Assembly: GCA_042095055.1 (NCBI GenBank)
Contig: JBELBZ010000005.1
Coordinates: 1 to 64,000 of the forward strand
Source of the DNA: UBA8752 sp042095055
Lineage (GTDB): Bacteria > Bacteroidota > Bacteroidia > Flavobacteriales_D > Sanyastnellaceae
Length of the DNA stretch: 64,000 nt
Direction of reading: 5' to 3'
Shown: one piece after another, positions 1-9,548 of the stretch
Numbering within the stretch: position 1 is the first letter of the stretch
Layout of the letters: each line of letters starts with the position of its first letter
The notes under the pieces: model-generated
Databases searched by the model: none
What the model saw: only the letters and a program-made list of their open reading frames with translations
What the model was told of the DNA's origin: nothing
Program-made: the position numbers and the translations under genes

Positions 1-260
1 ATGAGCATGCCTCCATGCTGCTTGAAATGGCCGAGTGCGCTGTGTAATTGCTCACCGCAATCGCAACGCTGGCTGGCAAATACGTCTCCGGTCATGCACT
101 CGCTGTGTACGCGTACATCCACAGGTTCATTTGACGCCAGAGCCTCTTTGACGCCACGGTGCAGCACCACATGTGGGAACCGCTCCCCTTCCTGACCAAA
201 AGCGCTGATCGAATAAGTACCCCAAGGGCTTGGGAGTCGACTGGTGACCAACAACTTCAT
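1..260 (-). CDS. ribA: GTP cyclohydrolase II, N-terminal part (runs off window)
   Basis: First committed step of riboflavin synthesis: GTP opening to diaminohydroxyribosylaminopyrimidine phosphate, formate and pyrophosphate, in the cytoplasm. Reading the minus strand from an ATG at 258-260 gives 86 open codons up to the window edge. They contain the family signature RVHSECMTGDVFASQRCDCG followed by EQL, with the three zinc cysteines (one in SEC, two in RCDC) intact, and the usual N-terminal PWGTYSISAFGQ strand. The protein starts directly with the GCHII fold, so it is a stand-alone RibA, not a RibBA fusion. An exact TAnnTTTG promoter box lies four bases before the ATG. It complements the RibB protein at 15411-16559, whose own GCHII domain has lost these residues. 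The C-terminal half lies outside the window. Confidence 0.93.
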   Translation of the reverse strand, partial: MKLLVTSRLPSPWGTYSISAFGQEGERFPHVVLHRGVKEALASNEPVDVRVHSECMTGDVFASQRCDCGEQLHSALGHFKQHGGML

Positions 261-264
261 TTGG

Positions 265-272
265 CAAAATTA
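265..272 (-). promoter_or_regulatory. Bacteroidota -7 box of ribA
   Basis: TAATTTTG on the minus strand, matching TAnnTTTG, followed by CCAA and then the ribA ATG. No convincing -33 TTG was found. The spacing predicts a transcript starting at or next to the start codon. Confidence 0.6.
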
Positions 273-324
273 CGTCACGCCGTTGCGCCTCAGCCTATAA
301 GGGCATGAGAATGCTTTCAATGAA

Positions 325-352
325 AAAGGGCCGCTCCATGGAGCGGCCCTTT
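325..352. terminator. Perfect 28-bp palindromic terminator
   Basis: A perfect inverted repeat (arms AAAGGGCCGCTCC and its complement) just downstream of the stop of the large minus-strand gene at 375. The arms end in A and T runs, so it could work on both strands. It separates that gene from ribA. Confidence 0.8.
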
Positions 353-374
353 CTCTCGAAATATGAAGGGTCTA

Positions 375-3300
375 TCAATCGCAGATCTGGCCAAAGGCAC
401 CAAGGATGACCAAGAGGTCTCCAACTGCAGTTGAACCATCGCCGTCGATGTCCGTTGGGCAATCGCTTGCACCTGAGAAGGTGCATGATCCGTCCTCTGA
501 AGTAGCGGCTGCGTTGTAGTTGTCAGCATCGGGGTATGTGCAACCAAACACCAGCGGAGTGGCACAAGAACCATCGTCCTCTCCAGCGAAGGGACTGAAT
601 TCTGCGCTCAATGGATCGGTACATCCAGCGCAAGCCGAGCAGCTGCCAAAGCACACCACGTCGAGCACCATACTGGAACCGGCCACCGTAAACTCACGGT
701 TCAAGCCGCCTTGACCATTGTCTACACCACATTCAGCCTGGACGGTTTCTTGGCCTTCCCAGACATTGCCATTGATGTAGATGTACTGGTAAGAACCATT
801 GGTTAGTTGCACCGTGTACTCATAAAGGTCGAGACCTGGAGTTGGCATGGGGGTTGAACCCGGATCCCAACCTTGGAAAGCACCTGCTACATGCACACCT
901 GCTTCAGAAATGTCTGAAGTGGACATGTCCAAACGCAGGGTCACTGAGTAAGTACAGGAACCGTCATCAGCGATGGCAGTCTCATCATAGTTGAGTGCTC
1001 CAGCATCCGTGCATCCCGTAGCCACATCACATGCGTAGCATGAGTTCCAACAGACAACATCCAAAGTAGCAGCTCCCGTTACATCCATGGTTCGGTTGGT
1101 GAATCCATCAATGGTGCTTGTGCAAGAAGTGCCGTCCACGAACATCTCTTGATCTGACCATCCGTCAACGGTGAACTTGTACTCGATGACGCCAGTAGCG
1201 ATGTTCACAGTCACTTCGTAAACGTTGTCCGCGTTGTCATCGGTCATTTCGATACAACCACCGCACCAACCGGCGAAGCTGCCGTTCAGGTTGACGACAC
1301 CGTAAGAGCCCGTGTATTCATTCATGTCCACCACAAAGGTGACAGGATACTCACATGAGCCATCGTCTGTGTTGGCCAACTCGGAGTAGTTCACAGCAGT
1401 ATCATCGGTACAACCGTTGATTTCGCCGACGCCTTCGCAATCTGAACAGCTGTTCCAGCATACCAAATCTTGAGACTGGTTCTCGAACAACTGAAGAACA
1501 CGGTTGGTGAAACCGAAGTTTTCAGTGACACAGCCTTCCAGACCTGCGAGGTCCTCCTGGGCACTCCACTCATTGACCGTGAACTTGTACTCGTAGAAGT
1601 CATAAGTCAATGAAATGGTCGTCGTGTAAATGCCATCTTCGTCCTCATCTAACAAGGGATTGCAAGCACCACACCAGCCGTTAAAGGTTCCATTCACGTA
1701 GACGGAGTCAGCATCCACCAATGGATACTCGTTCATGTTCACACTGAAGGTCACATCGTACATGCATGAGCCATCATTGGCTGTGGCGGTCTCGTCGTAG
1801 TTCGCTGCTGTGGCATCGTTACAACCCGCGACGTCTTCAGCTCCGATACATCCCAAGCAAGACTGCCAGCACACCACATCCAAGACCATAGGGTCGCTAC
1901 CTGCAACATCCAAGTCACGGTTGGTGAAGCCACCTTCCTTGACCACGCAAGGGCCCACTTGGTCATCTCCAGGAGCGAGCTCCTCTTGATCTGTCCATGA
2001 ATCCACTTGGTACTTGTAGCGGTAATCATTGCCCTGTGGCAGGTTGATCGTTGCCGTCCAAACACCGTCGAGGTCCTCATCGGTCATCTGGTTGCAGTCT
2101 GCACAGAAGTCATTCCACGTTCCAGAGACATTGATGATCCCGAAGGTGCCGCCATAGTTGTTCATGTCGACATTAAAGGTCACAGCCAAACTGTCGGTGG
2201 GATCTCCACCACCTCCGTTGTCCTCACATGGACCGCAAACGTCAAAGCAATTCACATCTAAGACAAGGTCAGCTTCTCCCAAGGTGAATCCTCGGTTACC
2301 GAACTCGTCAGTTGGAATGAAGTCACAAGCCGTGCCTCCGATGTTTTGCTCATCTCCACCCCATGCGTTGATCATGTATTTGAACTCGTAATCTCCAGGA
2401 ACGAGGTTCACCATTCCAGTGTAAACATCGTCGCCATCTTCATCGGTCAGAACGTTGTCACAAGGACCACACCAACCATCAAAAGAACCGGTCACATAAA
2501 TGACTTCATCACCGACCAATCCAGCGTCAGCCATGTCCACTTGGAAAGTGACGGCGTAAGTCGTGGCAGGAGCCTCACATGAACCATCGGTCGTGCACTG
2601 CTCGAAACAAGTGGTCAGGGTCGTATCTGAATTAACAGGGGCCAACAGGCGGTCGCTAAATGGACCGTCGGCACAAGGAAGACCAACGAGGTTTTCTTTT
2701 GCACCCCAGTCGCCACCATCGTTGGGGCTGTTGAGGAACACATAATTTCCAGTGTACCCTGCAGGCACAGCTACGGTTACCGTGTAGGTCCCATCTTCAT
2801 CGGAGTCGGACATGGCATGGCCTTGAGCGTCTCCGAAGTAGTTTCCACCACCGAGGTACATGCCGTTCGGGCCCACCGTAATGTTGGAAGTGTTGACATT
2901 GAAAGTGACATCATAAGTGTCATTTGATGGGGGGCCTGACCCTGTTCCATCATTCCAGAAGTAGATGTTGTCGAGGTAGACATCCCATCCTGCTCCATTG
3001 GCTGCGCCATCGGCATCGAACTGTCCGTCAAACTTCATTTGGAAGACACCGTCCCAAGACATGCCCTCAAAGGCCGCTTTTGTCAAATCCACGCTGTTCC
3101 ACGCACCAGGCGTCAAAGGAACCTCTACGAGGAACTCTGTAGCGCCTGTGCCTGTATTGATGGGAGACATCTTCAGCATGCGGCTGTTGTCTGCCGCCAC
3201 CCAAACATCCATATGGATGTGGGTCATGCCCGACAAATCTGTTAAACTCAATTCCGTGCCCTGGTAGTTGAAGTTGGCGTATTGCAACATCGCGTTGCCA

Positions 3301-5441
3301 GTACCAGGATCATAGGTGTCATTGACCGTACCAGACTGCCCCCATCCTGGGTTGTAGTTGGTGGCAATGTTGTCATATGAACCTCCGTAGATGGAGACCA
3401 CATCGCCGGCATCCAACGTTGGATCGGCCGCATTGTCAGTGGGGCCAGTGGGGTCAGTGGGGTCACCGCCTCCATCGTCACCGACGCAAATACCATCAGT
3501 ACCACACTCACCGAAGCAGAAATTCATGGTGGTATCCTGAGTGACGTTAGCGATGTAACGGTCATTGAAATTGTCGGGATCTCCGCATTCTAACCCCGTG
3601 AGGTCCTCTTTGCAGCCCCAGCTGCAAGCAGCACCCCCATTGGTGAAGATGTAGTAGCTCGTAAAGCCTTCTGCGACGGTCATGGTAATGGACCATGTGC
3701 CGTCTCCGTTGTCCGTCAAGGGATTGTCCCCTGGATTGCCGAAGAATCCACCTCCTGCAAGATGCACACCGTCAGCAGAAACTACCTCGTTGGACATGTT
3801 GACATTCCATGTGATGTCTACGGTGCCTTGGTTGTTCTGCTCTTCACATGTTCCGCAGAAATCGAAGCATTGTACAGGGAGAACGAGGTCTTCCTCACCC
3901 AAGGTGAAACCCCGGTTGCCATTGCCGTCACCTGGCACAAAGTCGCAGGCCGTTCCCAAAATATTCTGCTCATCTCCACCCCAGGCGTTGATCAAGTACT
4001 TGAACTCATAAGATCCTGGGTCAAGGCTGATCGTGCGTGTGTAGATGCCGCTGCCGTTGTCGGTCAGCACATTGTCACATGGACCACACCAACCGTCATG
4101 CGAACCCGTAGCGTAAATGGTTTCGGTTCCATCCAGACCCGCATTCGACATGTCCACCTGGAACGTGACGTTGTATTGCGTCGCTGGGGCCGAACAAGAC
4201 CCGTCGGTGGTGCACTCGCCGAAACAAGTGTTCACGGTGGTTGCTTCGGTGATGTTCGACAGCAAACGGTCATTGAACGGGCCATCTGCACAAGACTGCC
4301 CTTCGATGTTCTCCTTACAATTCCATCCGCAAGCAGCCCCGCCGTTTGTGAAGGTGTAGTTGCCCGTGAAACCCACTGGAACAGCCATGGTGATGGACCA
4401 CTTTCCGTCGCCGATGTCCGACATGGGGTTGTCCCCAGGGAATCCGAAGTAAGATCCACCTGCCAAGGAAACACCGTCAGAGGATACTGTTTCATTCTCC
4501 ATGTTGACAATGAACGTCACGTCAACAGTCTCCCCAGAAGGAGGTCCGGATCCAGTTCCATCGTTCCAGAAGTAGATGTTGTCGAGGTAGACGTCCCATC
4601 CAGCCGCATTGGCTGCGCCATCAGCATTGAATTGTCCGTCAAACTTCATTTGGAACACATTGTCCCAAGTCATGCCATCGAAAGCAGCCTTGGTCAAGTC
4701 CACACTGTTCCATGCGCCTGGTGTCAATGGCACCTCTACGAGGAACTCACCGGCACCTGTACCGCCATTGATAGGCGACACCTTGAGCATGCGGTCATTG
4801 TCCGCTGCCACCCAAACATCGACGTGGAGGTGGGTCATGCCCGACAGATCCATGGCGCTGATGTCGGTGCCTTGGTAGTTAAAGTTGGCATACTCCATGA
4901 CCACGTTGCCCGTGCCAGGATCGAAATCGGTATTGACCGTTCCAGACTGGCCCCAGCCAGGGTTGAAGTTCGTGCCGTTGGCATCGTATGATCCTCCGTA
5001 AACGGACACTACATCTCCAGCATCGAGGGTGGGATCAGCAGCATTGTCTGTAGGCGTAGCACTGGCTACCGCTTCTACCACAATGGTTCCGACCATGCCA
5101 TTGGCCGCGTGCGAGCCGATGCTGCAGTCGTATTGGTAAGTTCCAGGGGTGTTCAAAGTCACAGTACCCATGCAGACTCCTTCTGAGGCGCCGCTGTTGG
5201 CACCAAGAGAAAAGCTCTCAGGGTTGTTCCAAGTGGCTCCAAGTGAGCTACTGACACCGTTCACGTTGTGAAAACCGCCTTCGTTCAGGAATGCAATTGA
5301 TTCTCCCGCGGTGATGGTCAGGGTCGTTGGGTTGTAATAATAATTCCCGGCGAGGACCGTGTGGTCCGCACCCGTACAATCTTGAGCTTGTGCATAGCCG
5401 AAGCCAAACAAAGCAATGAAAAGCAGCAAAAGGTTGCGCAT
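375..5441 (-). CDS. Giant secreted multidomain protein: cupredoxin, carbohydrate-binding-like modules, Cys-rich repeats
   Basis: A 1688-residue exported protein. The start was set at MRNLLLLF, which begins a clear signal peptide ending GYAQAQ; the ten codons upstream do not fit one. Residues about 21-124 form a plastocyanin-like domain with the type 1 copper ligands H58, C106, H111 and M116 (C-x4-H-x4-M). Two copies follow of a block made of a beta-sandwich carbohydrate-binding-like domain (begins DNAADPTLDAGDVVS) and several about 100-residue VTFxVxM modules resembling starch-binding E-set domains (WCGPCDNVLTD, YEFKYxINAW). Then come VTFxVDMNEY modules alternating with GCTDxxAxNYxxxAxxDDGSC repeats, and a tail C-x2-DIDGDG-x5-DLLVILGAFG-x3-C. 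No ordinary T9SS type A or B C-terminal domain is present. Copper and glycan binding are inferred from motifs; the role is unknown. Confidence 0.85.
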   Translation of the reverse strand: MRNLLLLFIALFGFGYAQAQDCTGADHTVLAGNYYYNPTTLTITAGESIAFLNEGGFHNVNGVSSSLGATWNNPESFSLGANSGASEGVCMGTVTLNTPGTYQYDCSIGSHAANGMVGTIVVEAVASATPTDNAADPTLDAGDVVSVYGGSYDANGTNFNPGWGQSGTVNTDFDPGTGNVVMEYANFNYQGTDISAMDLSGMTHLHVDVWVAADNDRMLKVSPINGGTGAGEFLVEVPLTPGAWNSVDLTKAAFDGMTWDNVFQMKFDGQFNADGAANAAGWDVYLDNIYFWNDGTGSGPPSGETVDVTFIVNMENETVSSDGVSLAGGSYFGFPGDNPMSDIGDGKWSITMAVPVGFTGNYTFTNGGAACGWNCKENIEGQSCADGPFNDRLLSNITEATTVNTCFGECTTDGSCSAPATQYNVTFQVDMSNAGLDGTETIYATGSHDGWCGPCDNVLTDNGSGIYTRTISLDPGSYEFKYLINAWGGDEQNILGTACDFVPGDGNGNRGFTLGEEDLVLPVQCFDFCGTCEEQNNQGTVDITWNVNMSNEVVSADGVHLAGGGFFGNPGDNPLTDNGDGTWSITMTVAEGFTSYYIFTNGGAACSWGCKEDLTGLECGDPDNFNDRYIANVTQDTTMNFCFGECGTDGICVGDDGGGDPTDPTGPTDNAADPTLDAGDVVSIYGGSYDNIATNYNPGWGQSGTVNDTYDPGTGNAMLQYANFNYQGTELSLTDLSGMTHIHMDVWVAADNSRMLKMSPINTGTGATEFLVEVPLTPGAWNSVDLTKAAFEGMSWDGVFQMKFDGQFDADGAANGAGWDVYLDNIYFWNDGTGSGPPSNDTYDVTFNVNTSNITVGPNGMYLGGGNYFGDAQGHAMSDSDEDGTYTVTVAVPAGYTGNYVFLNSPNDGGDWGAKENLVGLPCADGPFSDRLLAPVNSDTTLTTCFEQCTTDGSCEAPATTYAVTFQVDMADAGLVGDEVIYVTGSFDGWCGPCDNVLTDEDGDDVYTGMVNLVPGDYEFKYMINAWGGDEQNIGGTACDFIPTDEFGNRGFTLGEADLVLDVNCFDVCGPCEDNGGGGDPTDSLAVTFNVDMNNYGGTFGIINVSGTWNDFCADCNQMTDEDLDGVWTATINLPQGNDYRYKYQVDSWTDQEELAPGDDQVGPCVVKEGGFTNRDLDVAGSDPMVLDVVCWQSCLGCIGAEDVAGCNDATAANYDETATANDGSCMYDVTFSVNMNEYPLVDADSVYVNGTFNGWCGACNPLLDEDEDGIYTTTISLTYDFYEYKFTVNEWSAQEDLAGLEGCVTENFGFTNRVLQLFENQSQDLVCWNSCSDCEGVGEINGCTDDTAVNYSELANTDDGSCEYPVTFVVDMNEYTGSYGVVNLNGSFAGWCGGCIEMTDDNADNVYEVTVNIATGVIEYKFTVDGWSDQEMFVDGTSCTSTIDGFTNRTMDVTGAATLDVVCWNSCYACDVATGCTDAGALNYDETAIADDGSCTYSVTLRLDMSTSDISEAGVHVAGAFQGWDPGSTPMPTPGLDLYEYTVQLTNGSYQYIYINGNVWEGQETVQAECGVDNGQGGLNREFTVAGSSMVLDVVCFGSCSACAGCTDPLSAEFSPFAGEDDGSCATPLVFGCTYPDADNYNAAATSEDGSCTFSGASDCPTDIDGDGSTAVGDLLVILGAFGQICD
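2235..3445 (-). repeat. Intragenic duplication, second copy
   Basis: This block repeats 3850-5050 at an offset of about 1.6 kb with high nucleotide identity: for example, the stretches around 2950-3050 and 4560-4660 are almost the same. Boundaries are approximate. It encodes a carbohydrate-binding-like domain followed by two VTFxVxM modules. Confidence 0.75.
3850..5050 (-). repeat. Intragenic duplication, first copy
   Basis: Partner of the block at 2235-3445 inside the same gene. Both start with the DNAADPTLDAGDVVS segment and end with the VTFQVDM module containing GWCGPCDNVLTD. A 300-400 bp spacer with another VTFxVxM-type module separates the copies. Confidence 0.75.
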
Positions 5442-5636
5442 GGTGTTTTGGTTACAGTTTGGTTTGTCCAATCGCGGGCAATATAATGAGGGATAGTGTA
5501 GTACTTACACCATGTTTCGGATTCGGGGAATGAGCTTCACATTATCAAACAGGAAACGCACCATTACCCTTATGAAAACACCATTCCACCGCTAAATATG
5601 CTGCAGCAGTCGGAGCCAAACGGTTACAAAAAAAAA

Positions 5637-7007
5637 TCAATCCGCCTTTAAAACACGTGCTTGGTGCATATCCGAGGGGCGAATCAACAGATTCAAAACG
5701 CCGGCTATCACCAGGCTCACCCCTGCCAACACCATGGTCTGAATGACCTCGTCACCCAGAAATGTTTTGTAAGCCCAATTGATTCCCCCCAAAGCTGCCG
5801 CGATTTGAGGAATGACGATGAACATGTTGAACACCCCCATGCCCACCCCCATTTGCTCGCTGCGAATGGCTGAGGACAACATCGCATATGGCATGCTGAG
5901 AATGCTTCCCCATGCGATTCCAATCAGCGCAAAACTCAATTTCAAATTTCCAGCAGTTTCCGGCGTCCACTGCACCATCGTCAAAAAGCCCACGCCGCCC
6001 AGCACCAAACTGACCAGATGTACCATGCGACGGTCCAACTTTCGACGGCTCGCCCACACCGACAGCAAGAGCGCGAACACCATACTGCTCAGTCCATAGA
6101 TGCCCATGGCACTCGAAACGGCATTGGCCGCATCGTTGTAGGCCGCGCTCAAAACAGCATAATTGTCCGCTCCTTCCAAGGGCAGTGCAGCTCCGTATAC
6201 ATGTTCTGTCAATGCAGGAGTGGCAAATGACCACATCGTGAAAAAGGCGAACCAACTGAAGAATTGAACGGCACCGAGTTTTGCCATAACCGCAGGCATT
6301 TGCGCTATGAAACTGGCGATTTCGGAGACTCCCCGAAAAATCCCCCTGCTGTCTCTTTTGTTTCTTTCAAAGGCCTCCAGGTCTTCAGGTGGTTCTTCGC
6401 TCGTCGTCAATACCGTGAACAGGATACTCGCCATGAATACAAATGCTCCTACTGCAAACGACAGGTATACGCTCTGGGGAATTTCACCCGCGCCGGCTTC
6501 ATTGGAAGCGCCCATTTTGGTCACCAACCAAGGAAGGTTCGACGCCACCCACGTTCCGATTCCAATGATCAAAGTCTGCAGTACAAAGCCATAACTGCGT
6601 TGCTCCTCGGGCAGCTTGTCCGCAACCAAAGCCCGAAATGGCTCCATGCTGATGTTGATGCTTGCATCTAAAATCCATAAGAATCCTGCGGCCATCCACA
6701 GTGCCGAGCTGTAAGGCACGAAAAACAGCGCGAGTGAACTGAGAACGGCGCCAATCAGAAAAAACGGCCTCCGCCTGCCCCACCGTGGATGCCATGTTCG
6801 ATCGCTGAGGTAACCAATGACCGGTTGAACCAACAACCCGGTGAGCGGCGCCGCAATCCACAACAGTGGAATGTCATCTTTAGAGGCCCCCAGGGTCTGG
6901 AAAATCCGGGACATGTTGCCGCCCTGGAGTGCAAAGCCAAATTGTATACCGAGGAAACCGAAACTCATGTTCCAGATTTCCCAGAAGGAAAGCCGCTTGG
7001 TATTCAT
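5637..7007 (-). CDS. MFS sugar:cation symporter (SLC45/GPH type)
   Basis: Inner-membrane transporter of 456 residues with about 12 hydrophobic segments. The N-terminal half has the SLC45/GPH-like features IQFGFALQGGNMSRIFQTLG, PVIGYLSDRTWHPRWGRRRP (loop 2-3 motif) and MEPFRALVADKLPEEQRSYG. Members of this family carry disaccharides such as sucrose or maltose together with protons; the substrate here is not readable from sequence. Start set at MNTKRLSFWEIWNMSFG, which opens the first membrane segment. The terminator hairpin of the gene at 7083-9356 ends only about a dozen bases before this start, so expression needs read-through or a promoter hidden in that hairpin. Confidence 0.85.
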   Translation of the reverse strand: MNTKRLSFWEIWNMSFGFLGIQFGFALQGGNMSRIFQTLGASKDDIPLLWIAAPLTGLLVQPVIGYLSDRTWHPRWGRRRPFFLIGAVLSSLALFFVPYSSALWMAAGFLWILDASINISMEPFRALVADKLPEEQRSYGFVLQTLIIGIGTWVASNLPWLVTKMGASNEAGAGEIPQSVYLSFAVGAFVFMASILFTVLTTSEEPPEDLEAFERNKRDSRGIFRGVSEIASFIAQMPAVMAKLGAVQFFSWFAFFTMWSFATPALTEHVYGAALPLEGADNYAVLSAAYNDAANAVSSAMGIYGLSSMVFALLLSVWASRRKLDRRMVHLVSLVLGGVGFLTMVQWTPETAGNLKLSFALIGIAWGSILSMPYAMLSSAIRSEQMGVGMGVFNMFIVIPQIAAALGGINWAYKTFLGDEVIQTMVLAGVSLVIAGVLNLLIRPSDMHQARVLKAD

Positions 7008-7019
7008 GGTGCTTGAATT

Positions 7020-7052
7020 AAAAATGCCCCCGACCACAAGGACGAGGGCATC
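7020..7052 (-). terminator. Intrinsic terminator of the 7083-9356 gene
   Basis: On the minus strand GATGCCCTCGTCC, loop TTGT, GGTCGGGGGCAT, then a T run. It lies directly after the stop at 7083 and ends next to the start codon of the sugar transporter. Confidence 0.75.
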
Positions 7053-7082
7053 AAATGTAATTCAGTCAAATGCGCCTTTGCA

Positions 7083-9356
7083 TCATGGACACGTTGTATC
7101 GAACTGCGAGAGGAAATCCACCAAGTCCGCAGCTCCAATCAGGCCGTCTCCTGTGGTATCAAAAGGACAACCTGAAACGATGCTGAAGACACAGGTGCCA
7201 TCATCCTGTGAAGCAGTGCCCTCATAATTTTCGGCGTCAGGGTAGGTACAACCTGTGCAACTGTCATAATCGCAATCGCCAGAATCGACGGTGGCGCTGC
7301 CATCATAATTGCATGCTCCAGAATCGATGCAGCCGTAGATGTTGTTTGAGATACCATCACTGATTACCGCATCGTCCGAATCTGCTTCTCCACCTCCCCC
7401 ACTGTCTGATACAGTGCTCGTGTCGTCTGTGATGTCCAATCCAGTAACGCTGCGTTCTCCTGTTCCCGCAACCGTGTATGTCAAGCCCGCTTGAAACGAA
7501 AAGCTTTGGCCCAATGCCATGGTGACCCGTGCTATGCGCACTGCGTTTGCACAACCCGGCCTATTGAACAGCTCTTCACAGTAGTTCATGGGTTCTCCTC
7601 CAACATCACCTGCAATCTCCCAACCCAGTGAATCGCCTTCGGCCATCAGCTGCTCACTGTCGAAATCACCCATGGTACTCAAGTTGGCAGGGTCAAATCC
7701 AAAAGGAACAAGTTCCGGACCAGTTCCTACCCCGCCGCCGATGGTGAACCAGGAATCAGAAAGACAGTCCAAGTTGGTAAACTCAACGCCCCCCACTTCA
7801 GTTGTGGCGGACATATCAAGAGGCTGCCAAACGTCGCATGTCGCTGATTGATAGAACGCATCGAATGGCTGAATATTCAGGGTCACTGAACCGCCTTTCA
7901 CTCCAATGATGCGCTTCAAGCGAATGGCATTGGGCGGAAGCAGGGCATACACCTCATTGGTGTAATTCATGGCTGGCCCAGCATTGTCCTCGAAATGCAC
8001 AGTGACCGGAGCAATGGCCAAGAGTCCAGAATAGATGCATACCGACTCGTTGGATATGATGACTGCCGGGTTGTAATTGGTTGCCTCGGGATCAGAGCAA
8101 CCTGCGCAGCTCAGATACTCGCAGATCAATTCAGTTTGAATGAGCGCCAAAGGATTGTAGTTACAAGCTCCAGCGTTGGAACAGCCTTGACATGAAACAT
8201 ACTCGCAGTTGTCCTCCTCAGGAAGCGCCTCAAGATTGTAATTGCATGCCTCTGGATCTGCGCAAAGCTCAGCAGCTGACGGCGGATCTACTTGGCAGTT
8301 GCCGTCTTCGTCTGGAACCGTCAACAAAGGGTTGGTGTCGTCACAGTCGATGGGCTGGTAGAAATAAGCTTCACCAAATTCTGCGCAATCCAAGTTGAAG
8401 GGCGACCCGATGACATCCACCGAATCGGCCAACCTGTATCCATCATTGTCAACGTCCCGGTAACATGATTCCGCGCCATCGCAGTCTCCATCTATGCCAT
8501 CACCAATGATGTCCAGAGGGTTGCCTGGAAAAGCCAATGCAGTATTGTCGTTGCAGTCCCCTCCTTGGGTCGCATAACCCGGACCAGGATCGCACAAGGT
8601 GACGGACTCAGTTCCGTAACCATCGCCATCGGCATCCAGGTAATAAGTCTGTGGATAGGTGCACTCGCACACTTCACCCACTGCATACGTCCCCAATTCA
8701 CCGCTACCTCCAAGCTGTCCAGCAGGAAATACAGACACATTGATCATCCCGCCCAATTCACCATCCGTGGTAAACTGTCCGAGCAGTACACGGCCCTGGT
8801 CATCTGGCGCGCCATTGGTCTGGTTGTTGGTCGAAAACCATGCTCCACCAATGCTAGAATCAATGATGATGTCTCCTCCATTTTCGAACGAAATCGACCA
8901 AGGCTGGTCCACATCGGACACCAACTCAACCCCACCCTCTCCATTCTGGGCATTGGGAACCTGATCAATACCGATGGTCACCCACGAATCAAACTCAAGG
9001 TTAGGAAAGGCAGCAAACAGCAGAGTATTGATCGAATTGGGATTGGCAGCGCCCAGGGCGTCTTGGTAAAAAGAAGTCGTGGTCGTAATGCTGAGCGGGA
9101 ATTCAGAATCTCCGAAGACAGCCGATACCAAATCCGTGGCGGTATCTGTCAAGAAATAGAGCCTGTATGTGGTCATCCCAGCCAGTTCTCCCTCCTCGTG
9201 AACCTGCACCACTTCAGTGTCCAGACAGAAAGGTCCAGCATCGGGTTGATAGTTGCATGCGGACTCATCTGAACAAGCTTGCCCCCATGCCAGAGGAGCC
9301 ATTGCCATAAACAGCATACACAGAAGTGTATTGATATTTTCAGATGGAAACTTCAT
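7083..9356 (-). CDS. Secreted Cys/Asp-rich protein with MopE-like metal-binding repeats
   Basis: An exported protein of 757 residues. Start chosen at MKFPSENIN, whose signal peptide ends LAWGQA; the upstream 58 codons do not look coding. Residues about 62-225 hold a domain (TYRLYFLTD, TSFYQDALG, FDSWVTIG, GRVLLGQFTTDG) that recurs twice in the next gene upstream. Residues about 237-365 contain YYLDADGDGYG, GGDCNDN and GDGIDGDCDG, the pattern of the MopE-type metal-binding repeat. Several CN(Y)-type Cys repeats follow (ACNYNLEALPEEDNCEY, ACNYDGSATVDSGDC). The C-terminus is C-x2-DTTGDG-x5-DLVDFLSQFD-x2-C, close to the tails of its two neighbours. Calcium or copper binding is inferred from motif; function unknown. 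Confidence 0.8.
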   Translation of the reverse strand: MKFPSENINTLLCMLFMAMAPLAWGQACSDESACNYQPDAGPFCLDTEVVQVHEEGELAGMTTYRLYFLTDTATDLVSAVFGDSEFPLSITTTTSFYQDALGAANPNSINTLLFAAFPNLEFDSWVTIGIDQVPNAQNGEGGVELVSDVDQPWSISFENGGDIIIDSSIGGAWFSTNNQTNGAPDDQGRVLLGQFTTDGELGGMINVSVFPAGQLGGSGELGTYAVGEVCECTYPQTYYLDADGDGYGTESVTLCDPGPGYATQGGDCNDNTALAFPGNPLDIIGDGIDGDCDGAESCYRDVDNDGYRLADSVDVIGSPFNLDCAEFGEAYFYQPIDCDDTNPLLTVPDEDGNCQVDPPSAAELCADPEACNYNLEALPEEDNCEYVSCQGCSNAGACNYNPLALIQTELICEYLSCAGCSDPEATNYNPAVIISNESVCIYSGLLAIAPVTVHFEDNAGPAMNYTNEVYALLPPNAIRLKRIIGVKGGSVTLNIQPFDAFYQSATCDVWQPLDMSATTEVGGVEFTNLDCLSDSWFTIGGGVGTGPELVPFGFDPANLSTMGDFDSEQLMAEGDSLGWEIAGDVGGEPMNYCEELFNRPGCANAVRIARVTMALGQSFSFQAGLTYTVAGTGERSVTGLDITDDTSTVSDSGGGGEADSDDAVISDGISNNIYGCIDSGACNYDGSATVDSGDCDYDSCTGCTYPDAENYEGTASQDDGTCVFSIVSGCPFDTTGDGLIGAADLVDFLSQFDTTCP

Positions 9357-9548
9357 GCTCTTTTCGTTCTTGTGCCTTGAAAATAAGTGTTTTACGCGAA
9401 ACATCGAATGATATTCGTCACCACCTCCAAGAGGCGTCGACCAATCTGTATAATTTAAACCCATCCGCTGCTGAGCACTGCGGTTCATCCCGTGGCGACG
9501 CACATGGTCCAACAGCTGAAAGGCGCACACATACCATCACCCTGGATT

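Noticed and set aside
3762..4991. 409-codon open frame on the plus strand
   Set aside because: It lies antisense inside the giant 375-5441 gene, in its duplicated region, has no signal, domain or promoter, and its frame is kept open by the repetitive codons of the real gene.
8565..9272. 235-codon plus-strand frame
   Set aside because: Antisense to the well-supported 7083-9356 gene; no recognisable protein feature.
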